Assembly (NCBI GenBank): GCA_005776945.1
Contig: SXOB01000018.1
Coordinates: 1 to 37,744, forward strand
Direction: 5' to 3'
Origin: Pseudomonadota bacterium
Lineage (GTDB): Bacteria > Myxococcota_A > UBA796 > GCA-2862545
DNA length: 37,744 bases
This document shows positions 18,150-27,880 of the stretch, piece by piece; within the stretch, counting starts at the first letter, position 1; each line of letters starts with the position of its first letter. The position numbers were made by a program, and so were the translations under genes. The notes below the pieces were generated by a model that worked only from the letters and a program-made list of their open reading frames with translations, was not told where the DNA came from and did no database searches.

Positions 18150-21100
18150 TTACCGCTCGGTTTGGCGCCCGTCGACGAGGTGGAACTCGACGCGGCGATT
18201 CGTCGCCAGTACCGCCTCGGAGTCGCCATTCTGAAGGGGGCGCGATTCGCCGAAGCCGACGGCTTCTAGACGCTTGCGCTCGACGCCATTGGCGCTCAGG
18301 TAGTCCACCACGGCCTGAGCGCGCTGGCGGGACAACAAGAGGTTGTGCCGGTCGGTTCCCGTGCTGTCGGTGTGGCCCTCGACGCGGATGCGTTGCAGGT
18401 CGGGGTTCGCAAGCAGAACCGCAGTGAGGGCGTCGAGCGTCGTCAGCGACTCGACCGCGAGTTCCGCCCGGTCGACCTCAAAGAAGACCTTTTTGTTGAG
18501 GAAGATACGGCCCATCTCTCGGTCGACGACGACGGGAGCGACGGGCTGGAGCACCACGGGTAGGTCGACGATGGCGTCCGCGGCGAGGTCGAAACGCACC
18601 ATCGTTGCGGCAAATTGGGCCGCCGACACGGTCACTTCGTAGGGGCCGGGCGCCAACGTGGCTTCGAGCACGCCGTCTCGACCCGTGCGCATCGGCGCAC
18701 CCAGGGTCCCGAGCACGCGAACGTCCGCACCGGGAACGGGTTCCCCCGTCGGAGTGAGGGCGCGAACGGCGACGCGGCCCATTTCGGCCACCGGCTCGTT
18801 GGTCGCCGCAACAACGGGTGCGTGTGGGACGACATCTTCCTCTTCGGCCTGGTGCCATTGGAGGCCCAAACCAACGCGCCAGTCTGGGGCGCCGACGCCC
18901 TGCGACAGGCCCGTTCCGCCCGATGCGATCAACCAAACGTCGCCCATGTGCGCCCCAGCCGCGGCGCGCCACTCGCTTGGGGCGTCACCGTGTTGATCTG
19001 GGTTCCCCGAAGCCCAACTGCCGTCGAGTTCCAACGCGGCCAACCACCGGTCCTCCGGTCGCCACGAACCACCAGCTGCCCAAGTCAGCGCGGGCCCGAT
19101 GCCGAGACCGTCAAGCTCTTGGCCCGTACCCGTCCGGAAGCCGAGGTTGACGGCCCCCAGCCAGGGACCGGATGAAAGGTCGGCGACGGCCGCGGTGGCC
19201 AAGGTCGGCCGCACGGACGCCGTCCAGCCTCCCTCCGGCGAGGTCGGCGCCACGAATCGCACGCGGGGCCCGACGCGAAGCGCGACGCCGCCGATCGACG
19301 CCTCCGCGAGCCGCACCTTGCCGTCCAGGCGAAGGTCGCCAAGCCGAAACGCGGCGCCGTCGATCTCTCCGGCGACGGTGTGGATCGGCACCGCCAGGCC
19401 CACCGTTGCCCGCCCAAACAACCCGGAGGAGACGCCGAGATCGAGCGAACTGACTTGCGAGAGCTTGCTCGTTTCATCCCCGTCGCCGTAGCGAACGACG
19501 AGCGGGTCATGGGCGCTGGACAGCCAGGCCGAAACGCCCGCCCCATCGGTGACCTCAAGGTCTTCGACCATCGCGGTCGGGCCGCCGTCGACGCCAGGAT
19601 CGTACCGTTCAGCATCCACATCCTGGGCCATTGCGGCTGTCGGCAACATGGCGAGCGCCGCGACGCGACGGCGCCTCAGCAGCCCAAGGGCAAGCAGCGC
19701 GGGCCACATTGCGACGCCGCCATGATTGCACGCACCCCCAGTCCATTCGCCGATGCGTTCTGGCGTCAGGGATTCCGGCCCCGTAGGGGTCGGCGGATCC
19801 GTAGGTCCAGGCGTGGTGGCCTCCGCGCAGGGGCCGTCGGTGTCGTCGGCGTCAGCACCATCGACGATGCCATCGCAGTCCACGTCGGACGTGAAGCCCT
19901 CGGTGGCGTCCGGGTTGCCGTCGCCATCCGAGTCGGTCTCTTGCGAGTCGGGAACGCCGTCGCCATCGCTGTCGGCCGGGGCTTCCAGACAGTCGCTTCC
20001 GGTCTCCTCGATGTCCGGGATCCCGTCGCCGTCGCTGTCCGGGTCCAGCCAGTTGCCGACCCCGTCGCCATCGGGATCGCCCTGCCCTTCGTCGACATCG
20101 AGGATGCAGTCGCCGTCGGAATCGACGTCGGCGAAGTCGGGTAAGCCGTCCCCGTCGCTGTCCAGCAGGCCTTCGACGAAGTCCGAAATACCGTCGCTGT
20201 CGCTGTCCACGTCGTCGGGCTCGCCATCGGGCGCGATCGCCTCGATCACGTCGGCGATGCCGTCGCCGTCCATGTCAGCATCGTCCTGTGGGTCGAGTGG
20301 ATCCGTCTCCCAAGGCGGCGTGAACGCCCCATCGCCGTTGGGGTCCTCCTGCCCGTCCCTCAGCCCGCCGAGGTCGGTGTCGTCGGCGGTGGGGTCGGTG
20401 AACGACGCAGGATCGGCGTCCCTTTGCGCACATGGCGAAGAGAGGTCGGTGTCTTCGTGTTCGGGCACGCCGTCCCAGCCCGCCTCGACGCCGTCGAGCA
20501 CGCCGTCGTCGTCGCTGTCGCAGTCGGCGGGATCCAACGCTCCATCGCCATCGGAGTCCGCGAGGGCTTCCGTTCCATCGATGCGCCCGTCGTCGTCTTG
20601 GTCGGCGTCGTCGGGATCGAGCCCCGCGATGCCCTCCTCGACGGACGTCAAGCCGTCTTCATCTCGATCGAGGTCCAGAACGTCCGACCATGTGGACTGG
20701 GCGTCGTCACACGCGTCGACGAGGCCGTCGCAAGCCGCGACGTCCGCCCACGCCAGGTAGATCCCCGGTCCGGTCACCGCCGTCAGGCGAAAGGGAGACG
20801 TCGGGTCGATACCAAGGTGGTCCGCCCATTCGCTGCGAGCAAATGTGAGATCGAGCGCGAAGGCTCCACCGTCGGGGACGACACGCACCTCGCCAGTGGC
20901 CAAGCTTCCCCAACCCGCCGTGTAGGTCCAGTGCCCGAAACCGGGCTGGGTTCCTGGCGTTCCGTCGCCCAAGTACAAATCCAGCAATCCCGGTGCGAGT
21001 TCCGCGACCATCGCCGCTTCGACCGTGGCCAGGTCGCCGTCCGTGTCCACCAGGACGCCCCAAGCCAGTGGATCCAGGCCGCCGAGGCCTGACGGGTCGC

Positions 21101-21305
21101 CCAAGACGGGAAGCCTGACAAACACTTCGTCAGTCGTGGCGTGCCAGGCGAGTGCCGCGCCATCGGACCCCACATGCAATTCGAGGGCGGTGTCACCCAA
21201 GGTCCGATCCGTGTCGGGGTCGGTCATTGGTGCACCCATCTGAGGAACCGGGGTCCACACCGTGGGCCAAGCCCAAGCGGAGCTTCCGAGCCATGCCAGC
21301 ACCAT
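18150..21305 (-). CDS. TSP3-repeat protein fused in frame to an OmpA-family protein (possible polyprotein)
   Basis: The ATG at 21305 (GGAGGGG four bases upstream) gives a signal peptide [12 protein letters not shown] and 1051 aa. Residues about 13-225 form a globular N-domain and 225-500 are thrombospondin-3-like calcium repeats (DSDGDGIPD types). Residues 526-547 then read as a complete MYXO-CTERM-like tag: Cys, HGG, hydrophobic helix, RRRR. Without a stop, [13 protein letters not shown] follows with a signal-peptidase-like site before Q561. The second half has a barrel-like region, a carboxypeptidase-regulatory/PEGA-like domain ([11 protein letters not shown]) and a C-terminal OmpA peptidoglycan-binding domain ([23 protein letters not shown], cut here to its core GHTDSTG). 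So the ORF resembles two exported proteins sharing RRRR. The last gene downstream is the Nudix hydrolase. A missed stop through sequencing error is possible. Confidence 0.85.
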   Translation of the reverse strand: MVLAWLGSSAWAWPTVWTPVPQMGAPMTDPDTDRTLGDTALELHVGSDGAALAWHATTDEVFVRLPVLGDPSGLGGLDPLAWGVLVDTDGDLATVEAAMVAELAPGLLDLYLGDGTPGTQPGFGHWTYTAGWGSLATGEVRVVPDGGAFALDLTFARSEWADHLGIDPTSPFRLTAVTGPGIYLAWADVAACDGLVDACDDAQSTWSDVLDLDRDEDGLTSVEEGIAGLDPDDADQDDDGRIDGTEALADSDGDGALDPADCDSDDDGVLDGVEAGWDGVPEHEDTDLSSPCAQRDADPASFTDPTADDTDLGGLRDGQEDPNGDGAFTPPWETDPLDPQDDADMDGDGIADVIEAIAPDGEPDDVDSDSDGISDFVEGLLDSDGDGLPDFADVDSDGDCILDVDEGQGDPDGDGVGNWLDPDSDGDGIPDIEETGSDCLEAPADSDGDGVPDSQETDSDGDGNPDATEGFTSDVDCDGIVDGADADDTDGPCAEATTPGPTDPPTPTGPESLTPERIGEWTGGACNHGGVAMWPALLALGLLRRRRVAALAMLPTAAMAQDVDAERYDPGVDGGPTAMVEDLEVTDGAGVSAWLSSAHDPLVVRYGDGDETSKLSQVSSLDLGVSSGLFGRATVGLAVPIHTVAGEIDGAAFRLGDLRLDGKVRLAEASIGGVALRVGPRVRFVAPTSPEGGWTASVRPTLATAAVADLSSGPWLGAVNLGFRTGTGQELDGLGIGPALTWAAGGSWRPEDRWLAALELDGSWASGNPDQHGDAPSEWRAAAGAHMGDVWLIASGGTGLSQGVGAPDWRVGLGLQWHQAEEEDVVPHAPVVAATNEPVAEMGRVAVRALTPTGEPVPGADVRVLGTLGAPMRTGRDGVLEATLAPGPYEVTVSAAQFAATMVRFDLAADAIVDLPVVLQPVAPVVVDREMGRIFLNKKVFFEVDRAELAVESLTTLDALTAVLLANPDLQRIRVEGHTDSTGTDRHNLLLSRQRAQAVVDYLSANGVERKRLEAVGFGESRPLQNGDSEAVLATNRRVEFHLVDGRQTER

Positions 21306-21344
21306 TTGTCCCCTCCATACTTCGCGTGACTTATCGGCATAGCA

Positions 21345-21356
21345 TTGACGCGTCAA
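21345..21356. promoter_or_regulatory. 12-bp palindrome in a divergent promoter region
   Basis: TTGACGCGTCAA is a perfect palindrome in the 77-bp gap between the divergent OmpA-like and FHA-GGDEF genes. Each half also contains TTGAC, resembling a -35 box on its own strand; on the minus strand ATAAGT lies 16 bp further, a fair -10 candidate. It could be an operator that controls both genes or overlapping promoters. Confidence 0.35.
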
Positions 21357-21382
21357 GCATGGACATGGGTTAGGATGAACTC

Positions 21383-22318
21383 ATGGCCGGGCGAACGCAG
21401 AAAAAGACGGCCGTGACCGCGATAACGGCGCACGCCACGGGTAGCACCCAGGTGATGTCGCGCGCGTCGGACTCGCATACGATGCCGGTTGTGCGCGTTG
21501 TGGCGGGTGCCGATCAGCTCAGTTTCGTTCAGATCTTTCCAAGCGAGCGCGTCATCGTCGGCCGCGAGTCGGACTGCGAACTCGTCCTCCAAGCGGCGTC
21601 CGTTTCGAGGCACCACGCGGCGATCTCGGCGAACGCCGACAGCACGGTGTTGACCCTCGAAGACCTCGGAAGCACGAACGGTACCCTGCTCGATGGTGTC
21701 CTCGTGGAGGGGCCACAACCGTTGAACTTGGGTGCCGCCATCCGACTCGGGGGCATCACGCTGCGCGTAGAAGTCCTCACGGCGTCCGAAATCAGGCAAC
21801 TCACCCGAATCGAGCGCCGTCTCGAGCATGCGTCCACGGACCCGCTCACGGGTCTGCGGACGCGTCGCGCCATCGAAGACGAGGCCGCCAAGAAGATTGA
21901 GCGGCCGCACCGGAACGGCGCTCCGGTCTCGGCGGTCTTCATCGACATCGACCGCTTCAAGCAAATCAACGACACCCATGGCCACCCCACAGGCGACGCC
22001 GTGCTCCGTACGGTCGCGCGCATCGCACTTCAGGCCGTCCGGTCCGACGATCTCACCATCCGATTCGGTGGCGAGGAGTTTCTCGTGTTGCTTCCCAACT
22101 GTGGCCGCGAGGACGCCCGCACTCTGGCCGAACGGATCCGAACCCGGGTCAAGAGTCACGATTGGACCAACGCCGTGCCGGCCTCACCCCCGCTCGAGGT
22201 CACGGTCTCTTGCGGCGTCGCGGTAATGAATCACGACCTCGACAGCCTGATCACGGACGCCGATCGCGCGATGTACCAGGCCAAGCAGTCGGGCCGGAAC
22301 TGCGTCGTCGTCACCTGA
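21383..22318 (+). CDS. FHA-GGDEF diguanylate cyclase
   Basis: This 311-aa cytosolic protein joins an FHA domain to a GGDEF domain. The FHA part (about 35-135) shows VGRESDC (60-), SRHH (75-78) and GSTNG (96-100), the phosphothreonine-binding loops. The GGDEF part begins DPLTGLRTRRAIEDE (153-), includes FIDIDRFKQINDTHGHPTGD, and has an intact active site GGEEF (229-233) with an RSDD inhibitory I-site (220-223) five residues before it. It should therefore make c-di-GMP from GTP, with product inhibition, and localise or respond through a phosphorylated partner. Ser/Thr kinases such as the one at 4661-6094 could create the FHA ligand; that link is inference. AGGA precedes the ATG. The next gene follows after three bases. 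Confidence 0.95.
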   Translation: MAGRTQKKTAVTAITAHATGSTQVMSRASDSHTMPVVRVVAGADQLSFVQIFPSERVIVGRESDCELVLQAASVSRHHAAISANADSTVLTLEDLGSTNGTLLDGVLVEGPQPLNLGAAIRLGGITLRVEVLTASEIRQLTRIERRLEHASTDPLTGLRTRRAIEDEAAKKIERPHRNGAPVSAVFIDIDRFKQINDTHGHPTGDAVLRTVARIALQAVRSDDLTIRFGGEEFLVLLPNCGREDARTLAERIRTRVKSHDWTNAVPASPPLEVTVSCGVAVMNHDLDSLITDADRAMYQAKQSGRNCVVVT

Positions 22319-22321
22319 CCC

Positions 22322-25300
22322 ATGATCGCCTTTCTCGCCGCGACCTTCGCCGCCGCCGCACCCGCGACCGTCCTGGACCACCGCGTCGAGATCGACATCG
22401 CGTCAGACCAGACGCTCAGCGTGAACCAGACATGGACGGTCCGAATTGACGATCCAGCCGAGTGTGCGGCCGGCCTCTTGACGCCCTTGGGCCTCGACGG
22501 AGCAGCCGACGGCGACGCGATCGTCCTCGAAGGGCTCCTCGTTCTCCCCCCGACGGTCCAGCCAGGCGACGTGCTGACCCTGCGCCGAACCACGTCGTCG
22601 ACGTTGGGCTCCTGGTCGTTTGCCTCGGCGCCGGACCTGCCCATCCACTCCGCGACCGTCCGGGTCCGTTCCGCGTCACCGCTGACGACGTGGGCCGACG
22701 ACCGCGCGACGACGACGCCAGAGTCGACGTCGTGGCTCGCAGAATGGCGTGACGTGCCCGCCGATCGGAGCGCGACGGCGGTGGTGACGGCGTGGTCCAG
22801 CTGGGCGGACGTCGGCGAATCGCTCAATCGGGCAGTGGAGGCCCGCCTTGGGAGCCGCGAAAGCCTCGGCCGCGATCTCGCTGCCGGCATCAGCGCCACG
22901 TCGCCAGCGGAGCTCGCGGATCGCCTGGCGAAAAGCGTCCAACTCGACAACGCCAGCGAGTCGTGGTGGGAGGCTGCGCCCTCGGCCGAGACCGTCAATG
23001 CGGGACGTGGCTCGGCGGCCGATCGCGGCATCGTCCTCCTCAACCTCCTCCGCCTCTCTGGCGTCGATGCCGTACCGGGCCTCATGGCGCCCGCGTCGAA
23101 CCCGGCACCGGCACCGGCGCTCGCGGCGCCAGCTCAGATGCCGCGACCCGTCGTGGCGATCCGGTATCGCTCTGGAGCCCTGGATTGGCTTGACCCCGCC
23201 GCAGACCGCGTCCTTCTCGGGTCCCTTCCCCCGACCATGATCGGCTCGACGGTTTGGGTCGTCGACGACCTTCCCGATAGGGTCGGTGGGCGCGGCGTGC
23301 CCTCGGGGGCCATCTCGATTTCGACCGACGTCGTCATCGGCGACGACGGAACCGCCACATGGCGGACGGACGCGACGGCCACCGGCGCTGCGGTCAGTGG
23401 GCTGCGCACGCTGCTGGCGCCTCTGACCGACGTTCAACGGCGGGAGGCGCTCGCCCGCCGAATCGGCTGGGGGCGCCAAGGGGAATCGTTCCAGATCACG
23501 GTCACTGGCGTCGATCGGTTGGGTGGCGAGCTTCGCATCACCGCCACGGGCAAGTCTGCAGGCGCCTTCGCCAGCGTCGGGAAAGGCCGAGTCGGCACCA
23601 TCGCGCCAGCCCTCGCCCCGGGTCTTGGCGCCTGGGTGCCTCCGGACACGCTTGTGCGCGAGACCGTGTCCATCTCCCCGCCTCCCGGACTGCGCGTGGC
23701 CGCCACCATGCGCCCCGAGTCGTTCGCGACGGCCGATGTCCAGGTCTCTCACGCCGCGACGGTCACCGCCGGCCGCCTCGTCGCGACGCATGAGGTCCTA
23801 CGCCCCTACCAAAGCACAACGCCTTCGCGCGAAGCTGCCGCCACCGCGGCTCTCGAGCAAGCCGCCAAGCTTGGAACCGAGGCGCTTCTGGTGCCGACGC
23901 CGAAGGCGGCTGTCGCACGCAGCTTCCGCATCGCCCCAGGCCGCCCGATTCCCGACCTCGTCCTGTTCGAGGCGTTGACATGGGCCGACGCCGGGCAGCC
24001 CAACCGGGCGACGGACGCGATGGCGGCACAGGCGAACGTCGACCTGGCCGGACTCGTCGAGCGCCTTTCACGAATGGATGCCGGCGCCCAGGGGACCTTG
24101 GGCTCTGCGCTTGCGCGCCTCGATTTGGGCCCCGAACAATTGGACCTCGTCAGCCACGGCCTGATGTCCGTAGGGCGCACGCGCGAGGCCTGGCTGGCGG
24201 CGTACCGTGGCCACACGGCCGCGACCGGCGCCACGCGCGCACGCCTCGTCCTTCGGATGGAGGCGACCCAGGGCGAACGCCCGGATCCCGTGACGGACCC
24301 GGAGGGCAATGCGGCCTGGCGGGAACCTGAGCTTCTGCGGAAATGGGCCCAAGAGGCCGCGCCCGACGCGCCCGAAGTCCAGGTTCGCCTCGCCACGTTG
24401 GCCATCGCCTCGAGGCAGTACGCAGACGCAGAGTCCATCTTGGCGCGCGTCGATTCTGGACGTCCCGACGCCGCGCTGTTGCGAGCACGCCTCGCGTCCG
24501 CCGCGGGTCTGGACCCCGATCTCGTAGGCCGTCAACTTCGGGCCGCACTGAACGCTGCCCCGGACGACGCCGAACTGGCTGCCAAAGCGGCAGAATTCGC
24601 GGCTCAGGGCAACGACTTGGCCCTGGCAGCCGACCTGGCCAAGTCTGCGGCGCGGCTCGATACCACCAACTCGGCCCGTTGGACGTTTGCTTCGCAGGCC
24701 GCGTTGCGTGCGGGACGCCTGGCGGCAGCCGTGGCATGCGCCCGCCGCGCCTCGGATGCCGACCCCCAAGACGCCGGCCTGGCCACGCGCCTCGCGACCT
24801 TGGCCACCCTCGCGATGGACGAGGCTTCCGCGGAGTTGGGACGCCGCAGGGCCGGTCGGTACGATGGGCCGGCCATGACCTCGGATCTCGCGACGCTGTT
24901 GAGCCGGACGCCGGCCGAGGCCCGCTGGGCGGTGCTCGAACACCACAACGGGCCCGTGTCAGCCAGCCCCGAGGCGCTCATCGAGAGGGCCCGATTCCGC
25001 CTGGAGCAAGGCGAACTCGATGGCGCCGCTCACGATGGGTCGGCCGCGTGGATTCAGTTTCAGCGGCCCGACGGCGCTTTGCTTGCCTACGTGGCGTCCG
25101 CGGGACGTTCGTCGCCCACCCTGCTTTCGGCGTGGCTCAAGGCGTCGTCACCGGCGCAGGAAAGCGGCCGCGTCGCGCTCGAAAGCGCTCTCCTTACCGG
25201 ATTGCCCCAGACGGTGACGCTGGCGAAGGACTCCCACGACGCCGGCGCCAACGCCGTCGCCAAGCTCCTAGGGAGCAAGCAAGTGCCCGCCGAGTGGCCA

Positions 25301-25654
25301 CGTGACCTAAAGGAACCCGCGCCGCTGGTTCCCCCTGGGTTTCGCAGCCACCCGCTTGGGCAAGCGTTGCCCGGAACCTCGGCGGCCGTCGACCCCGACC
25401 GCATGATCTTGCTCATCCGGGTCGGGGGAATCGCCGGCGTGGTCCCGCCTCCGTTCGGCGCGCTGCGGACCCTCGATGAGGCTCCGATGCGTGTGACCGA
25501 GGAGGGCATCCAGGCCACCGTCCTTCGAGGCCACGTCCTGCCGATCGTGGCGGCCGTACGCATCGTTGGGGGCGAAGAACTGTGGGCGATCGGGCCCCAC
25601 CTCCCCGCCCTCCTTTCCACGCTGCAAGACGTCGTGGTGACGTCGCCCCCATGA
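22322..25654 (+). CDS. Large exported DUF3857/transglutaminase-like and TPR-like protein
   Basis: The 1110-aa product starts with a probable signal peptide (MIAFLAATFAAAAPA). The first half resembles DUF3857-type proteins: a beta-rich N-domain, then a transglutaminase-like helix NAGRGSAADRGIVLLNLLRL with SGVDA next. In active transglutaminase-like domains this helix has G-x-C-x-D/A; here Ala/Ser stand at the Cys position, so catalysis is unlikely. Another beta domain follows (about 330-500). From about residue 530 to 900 it is Ala/Leu-rich helical with TPR/SEL-like periodicity (e.g. QYADAESILARVDSGRPDAA and RAALNAAPDDAELAAKAAEF). The C-terminal part is unassigned. A periplasmic scaffold role is inferred. 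It starts three bases after the cyclase stop and overlaps the next gene by 4 bp, so all are probably cotranscribed. Confidence 0.72.
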   Translation: MIAFLAATFAAAAPATVLDHRVEIDIASDQTLSVNQTWTVRIDDPAECAAGLLTPLGLDGAADGDAIVLEGLLVLPPTVQPGDVLTLRRTTSSTLGSWSFASAPDLPIHSATVRVRSASPLTTWADDRATTTPESTSWLAEWRDVPADRSATAVVTAWSSWADVGESLNRAVEARLGSRESLGRDLAAGISATSPAELADRLAKSVQLDNASESWWEAAPSAETVNAGRGSAADRGIVLLNLLRLSGVDAVPGLMAPASNPAPAPALAAPAQMPRPVVAIRYRSGALDWLDPAADRVLLGSLPPTMIGSTVWVVDDLPDRVGGRGVPSGAISISTDVVIGDDGTATWRTDATATGAAVSGLRTLLAPLTDVQRREALARRIGWGRQGESFQITVTGVDRLGGELRITATGKSAGAFASVGKGRVGTIAPALAPGLGAWVPPDTLVRETVSISPPPGLRVAATMRPESFATADVQVSHAATVTAGRLVATHEVLRPYQSTTPSREAAATAALEQAAKLGTEALLVPTPKAAVARSFRIAPGRPIPDLVLFEALTWADAGQPNRATDAMAAQANVDLAGLVERLSRMDAGAQGTLGSALARLDLGPEQLDLVSHGLMSVGRTREAWLAAYRGHTAATGATRARLVLRMEATQGERPDPVTDPEGNAAWREPELLRKWAQEAAPDAPEVQVRLATLAIASRQYADAESILARVDSGRPDAALLRARLASAAGLDPDLVGRQLRAALNAAPDDAELAAKAAEFAAQGNDLALAADLAKSAARLDTTNSARWTFASQAALRAGRLAAAVACARRASDADPQDAGLATRLATLATLAMDEASAELGRRRAGRYDGPAMTSDLATLLSRTPAEARWAVLEHHNGPVSASPEALIERARFRLEQGELDGAAHDGSAAWIQFQRPDGALLAYVASAGRSSPTLLSAWLKASSPAQESGRVALESALLTGLPQTVTLAKDSHDAGANAVAKLLGSKQVPAEWPRDLKEPAPLVPPGFRSHPLGQALPGTSAAVDPDRMILLIRVGGIAGVVPPPFGALRTLDEAPMRVTEEGIQATVLRGHVLPIVAAVRIVGGEELWAIGPHLPALLSTLQDVVVTSPP

Positions 25655-27537
25655 GGCTCGCAGCGGCGCTGGGCCTGGCCAGCGCCACCGTGCTCGCCCT
25701 CGAACTCACGCTGACCCGCGTGTTTTCGGTCGTCCTCTTCGCCTCGTTTGCCCACCTCGCCATCGCGTTGGCACTGTCAGGCATCGGATTGGGTGCCGCC
25801 TTGGCGGGCCGCTGGAGGGCGCGTGACGACGACGACGTCGCCGCCTACGTCATCGCGATCGGGCCAAGCGCCATCGTGGCGATGATGGCGGCCTGTTGGC
25901 TGCCCTGGACGACGCCGTCGGCCACACCACCGACCGGGTATGGAGACCGGTCGACGGTCGCCTGGGACCTTCTCGATCCGGTCACCATGGCCGCCGCGAT
26001 GCCCCTTCTCGCGGCCCCCTTCGTGGCCGCCGGTGCGTCTTTCGCCTCCGCGTTTGCGCTCCGCGCCGACCGCATCGGGCCCCTGTACGCGGCGGATCTC
26101 GTCGGGGCGGCCCTCGGCGCCCTCAGCCTGGCCGGCCTGCTACAGATCTGGTCGGTCCCGGACGTCGTTTGGCCCCTTGCCGCCTTGTGCGGCGGAATCG
26201 GTTGGCTGCTCGCGACGCGGCGCCGCCTACGACGCGCAGGCGCGGTGCTCGGACTCGTGGCGCTCGCGCTCGCCATCGTCGCAAACCGGTCCCAAGGAGG
26301 CCTGATTCGGGTTCACGTCGCTGCCGGCTTCGCCGAGGAGAGGGTGACGGACCTTCTCTGGACGCCGCTGACGCGCGTCGGACTCCACGTGACCGACGAC
26401 GCGACCACGGTTGTCCTCGACAACGCGTCAGCGAGCGAGGTCCCGGTCACTCAAGCCGTGGTGGAGAGGCTCGATCAGGAGCCCAACCGAGGACTCGTCT
26501 ACCGCTTGCATCCGGAAGGAGCGCGCGTCGCCGTCCTCGGCGCTTCTGCAGGACCCGAAGTGGCGGTCGCCCTTGTTCGCGGGGCCGCACACGTCGACGC
26601 CGTGGACATCGTCGGCGAAATCGGGCCTTTGCTTTCCGCACGGTTCGCCGGCACGCCCGCCGATTGGGCCGCTGACCCGCGCGTGCGAAGCATCGTCCTC
26701 GACGGCCGCGCCGCAATGCGGCACGCCAATCCACCCTACGACATCATCCACATGGTCCACGCCAACCTCCACGGTGCTGCGGGCCTGCTGGCTTCGGCGT
26801 GGACGAGTCACTGGCTGGAGACGGTGGAGGCCTTTGAGGATCACTTTGCGGCCCTTGCGCCCGGTGGAACGCTGAGCTTTGCGCGCGGCACCAAGACGTC
26901 GGCGATGTCGCGGGCGGCGGCGGAGGCCCTCCGTCGACGCGGCGTGAAGGACCCAGGGGCCCACATCGTCGCGATCGACGGCCCAGCGAGCTTCTTTCTC
27001 GCACGTAATGAAGCGTTTTCAGCCAGCGATCTCGCCCGCATACGCGCGTTGACGGCCGGCTTCGGTGGAGCGCGCCTCGCGTGGGATCCACACGACACCG
27101 GCGCCCAAGCGCGCGCCACGTGGATCGACGGTCCAGGCGTGATGACGGACGACCGGCCCTTTGCGGAAACGCCAGGCGAAGCCCTGGCGGCGCTGGGACA
27201 GGCTGTTCGCGCGCTGGCCTTCGGGGCCGGCGACGTGCCCGCCGTGACGCTCGTGTTCCATGCACTTGTGGCCCAACTGTGCGCGACGTTCGCTTTCGGC
27301 TTGGTGCTCGCCGCACTGGCTCCGCCGTCGACCAACCACAGAAGGCGAGACACCCTCTTCGCCATCGCGACGGGGTACGGGTTCATTGCGCTGGAAACCA
27401 ATCTCGCCCACGAGTTGGCCCTTGGCGTGGGCCATCCGGCGCGCGCTTGCCCTCACATTGGGCGTCCTCCTCGCGAGCAGCGGCGTTGGCGCCTTGGCGT
27501 CGAGCTCGGTGTCGAACCCCGCGCGCACCCTTCGTAA
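25651..27537 (+). CDS. Spermidine-synthase-like polytopic membrane protein (frameshifted, main part)
   Basis: The ATG overlaps the previous stop (ATGA). An N-terminal block of about six membrane helices (LALELTLTRVFSVVLFASFA onward) has the ELxLTRxFS pattern of membrane-bound spermidine-synthase-like proteins. A soluble Rossmann-type domain follows (VAVLGASAGPEVAVALVRGA, then YDIIHMVHAN), and then a second membrane block beginning TLVFHALVAQLCATFAFGLV and GYGFIALETNLAHELALGVG. The glycine-rich loop is GASAGPE rather than GGGxG, and typical aminopropyltransferase acidic residues are not obvious, so the reaction is unknown. At a GCGCGCGC run (27439-27446) the family-like sequence leaves this frame; the last 33 residues encoded here (ACPHIGRPPRE...) are Arg/Pro-rich and look like out-of-frame readthrough. 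See the C-terminal fragment. Confidence 0.75.
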   Translation: MRLAAALGLASATVLALELTLTRVFSVVLFASFAHLAIALALSGIGLGAALAGRWRARDDDDVAAYVIAIGPSAIVAMMAACWLPWTTPSATPPTGYGDRSTVAWDLLDPVTMAAAMPLLAAPFVAAGASFASAFALRADRIGPLYAADLVGAALGALSLAGLLQIWSVPDVVWPLAALCGGIGWLLATRRRLRRAGAVLGLVALALAIVANRSQGGLIRVHVAAGFAEERVTDLLWTPLTRVGLHVTDDATTVVLDNASASEVPVTQAVVERLDQEPNRGLVYRLHPEGARVAVLGASAGPEVAVALVRGAAHVDAVDIVGEIGPLLSARFAGTPADWAADPRVRSIVLDGRAAMRHANPPYDIIHMVHANLHGAAGLLASAWTSHWLETVEAFEDHFAALAPGGTLSFARGTKTSAMSRAAAEALRRRGVKDPGAHIVAIDGPASFFLARNEAFSASDLARIRALTAGFGGARLAWDPHDTGAQARATWIDGPGVMTDDRPFAETPGEALAALGQAVRALAFGAGDVPAVTLVFHALVAQLCATFAFGLVLAALAPPSTNHRRRDTLFAIATGYGFIALETNLAHELALGVGHPARACPHIGRPPREQRRWRLGVELGVEPRAHPS

Positions 27538-27880
27538 GGGCCTCCTCGCGACGATCGGCACAGGAGCCATCGTGGCGTGGGTAGGCCCGCTCGCGTGGGC
27601 TGACGCCCCGAGTGTCGAGGTTCGCATGCTGGTTTGGGGCGCGTCGCTGGTGCCAGTGGGCCTCGCGATGGGCGTCATTTGGCCCTCCTTCATCGCGTTG
27701 CGTCGCGAAAGCGACCCGGTCGCGATTCCATGGCTTTGGGGCGTCAGCATCTGGGCAGGCGTCGCGGCCACCGGCCTCACCCTTGGGATGGCCCGGGTGC
27801 TCGGTTACGACGCTGCTACCTTGCTCGCCCTCACCGCCTACGCCGTCGCTTGGTGGGTCGCTCCCACGCCACGCGGATGA
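27439..27880 (+). pseudogene. C-terminal fragment of the spermidine-synthase-like protein, in another frame
   Basis: After the GC run the expected continuation reads RALALTLGVLLASSGVGAL in a different frame, which fits directly after GHPA of the upstream frame (family pattern GHP..ALAVVLF..LL.SGLGS). About four more membrane helices follow (IGTGAIVAWVGPLAWA; MLVWGASLVPVGLAMGVIWP; WLWGVSIWAGVAATGLTLGM; LLALTAYAVAWWV). The TGA at 27878-27880 overlaps the next gene's ATG by 4 bp, as elsewhere in this operon, so this is the original gene end. Two missing bases (or one extra) in the dinucleotide run would explain the shift: strand slippage in the organism, a sequencing error, or programmed frameshifting. 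Restored, the protein would be about 743 aa. Confidence 0.7.

Noticed and set aside
18231..21305. Second tandem-repeat-like region (GACGGCGAC-type words)
   Set aside because: Again codons for DGD repeats within a coding frame, not a satellite or an array.
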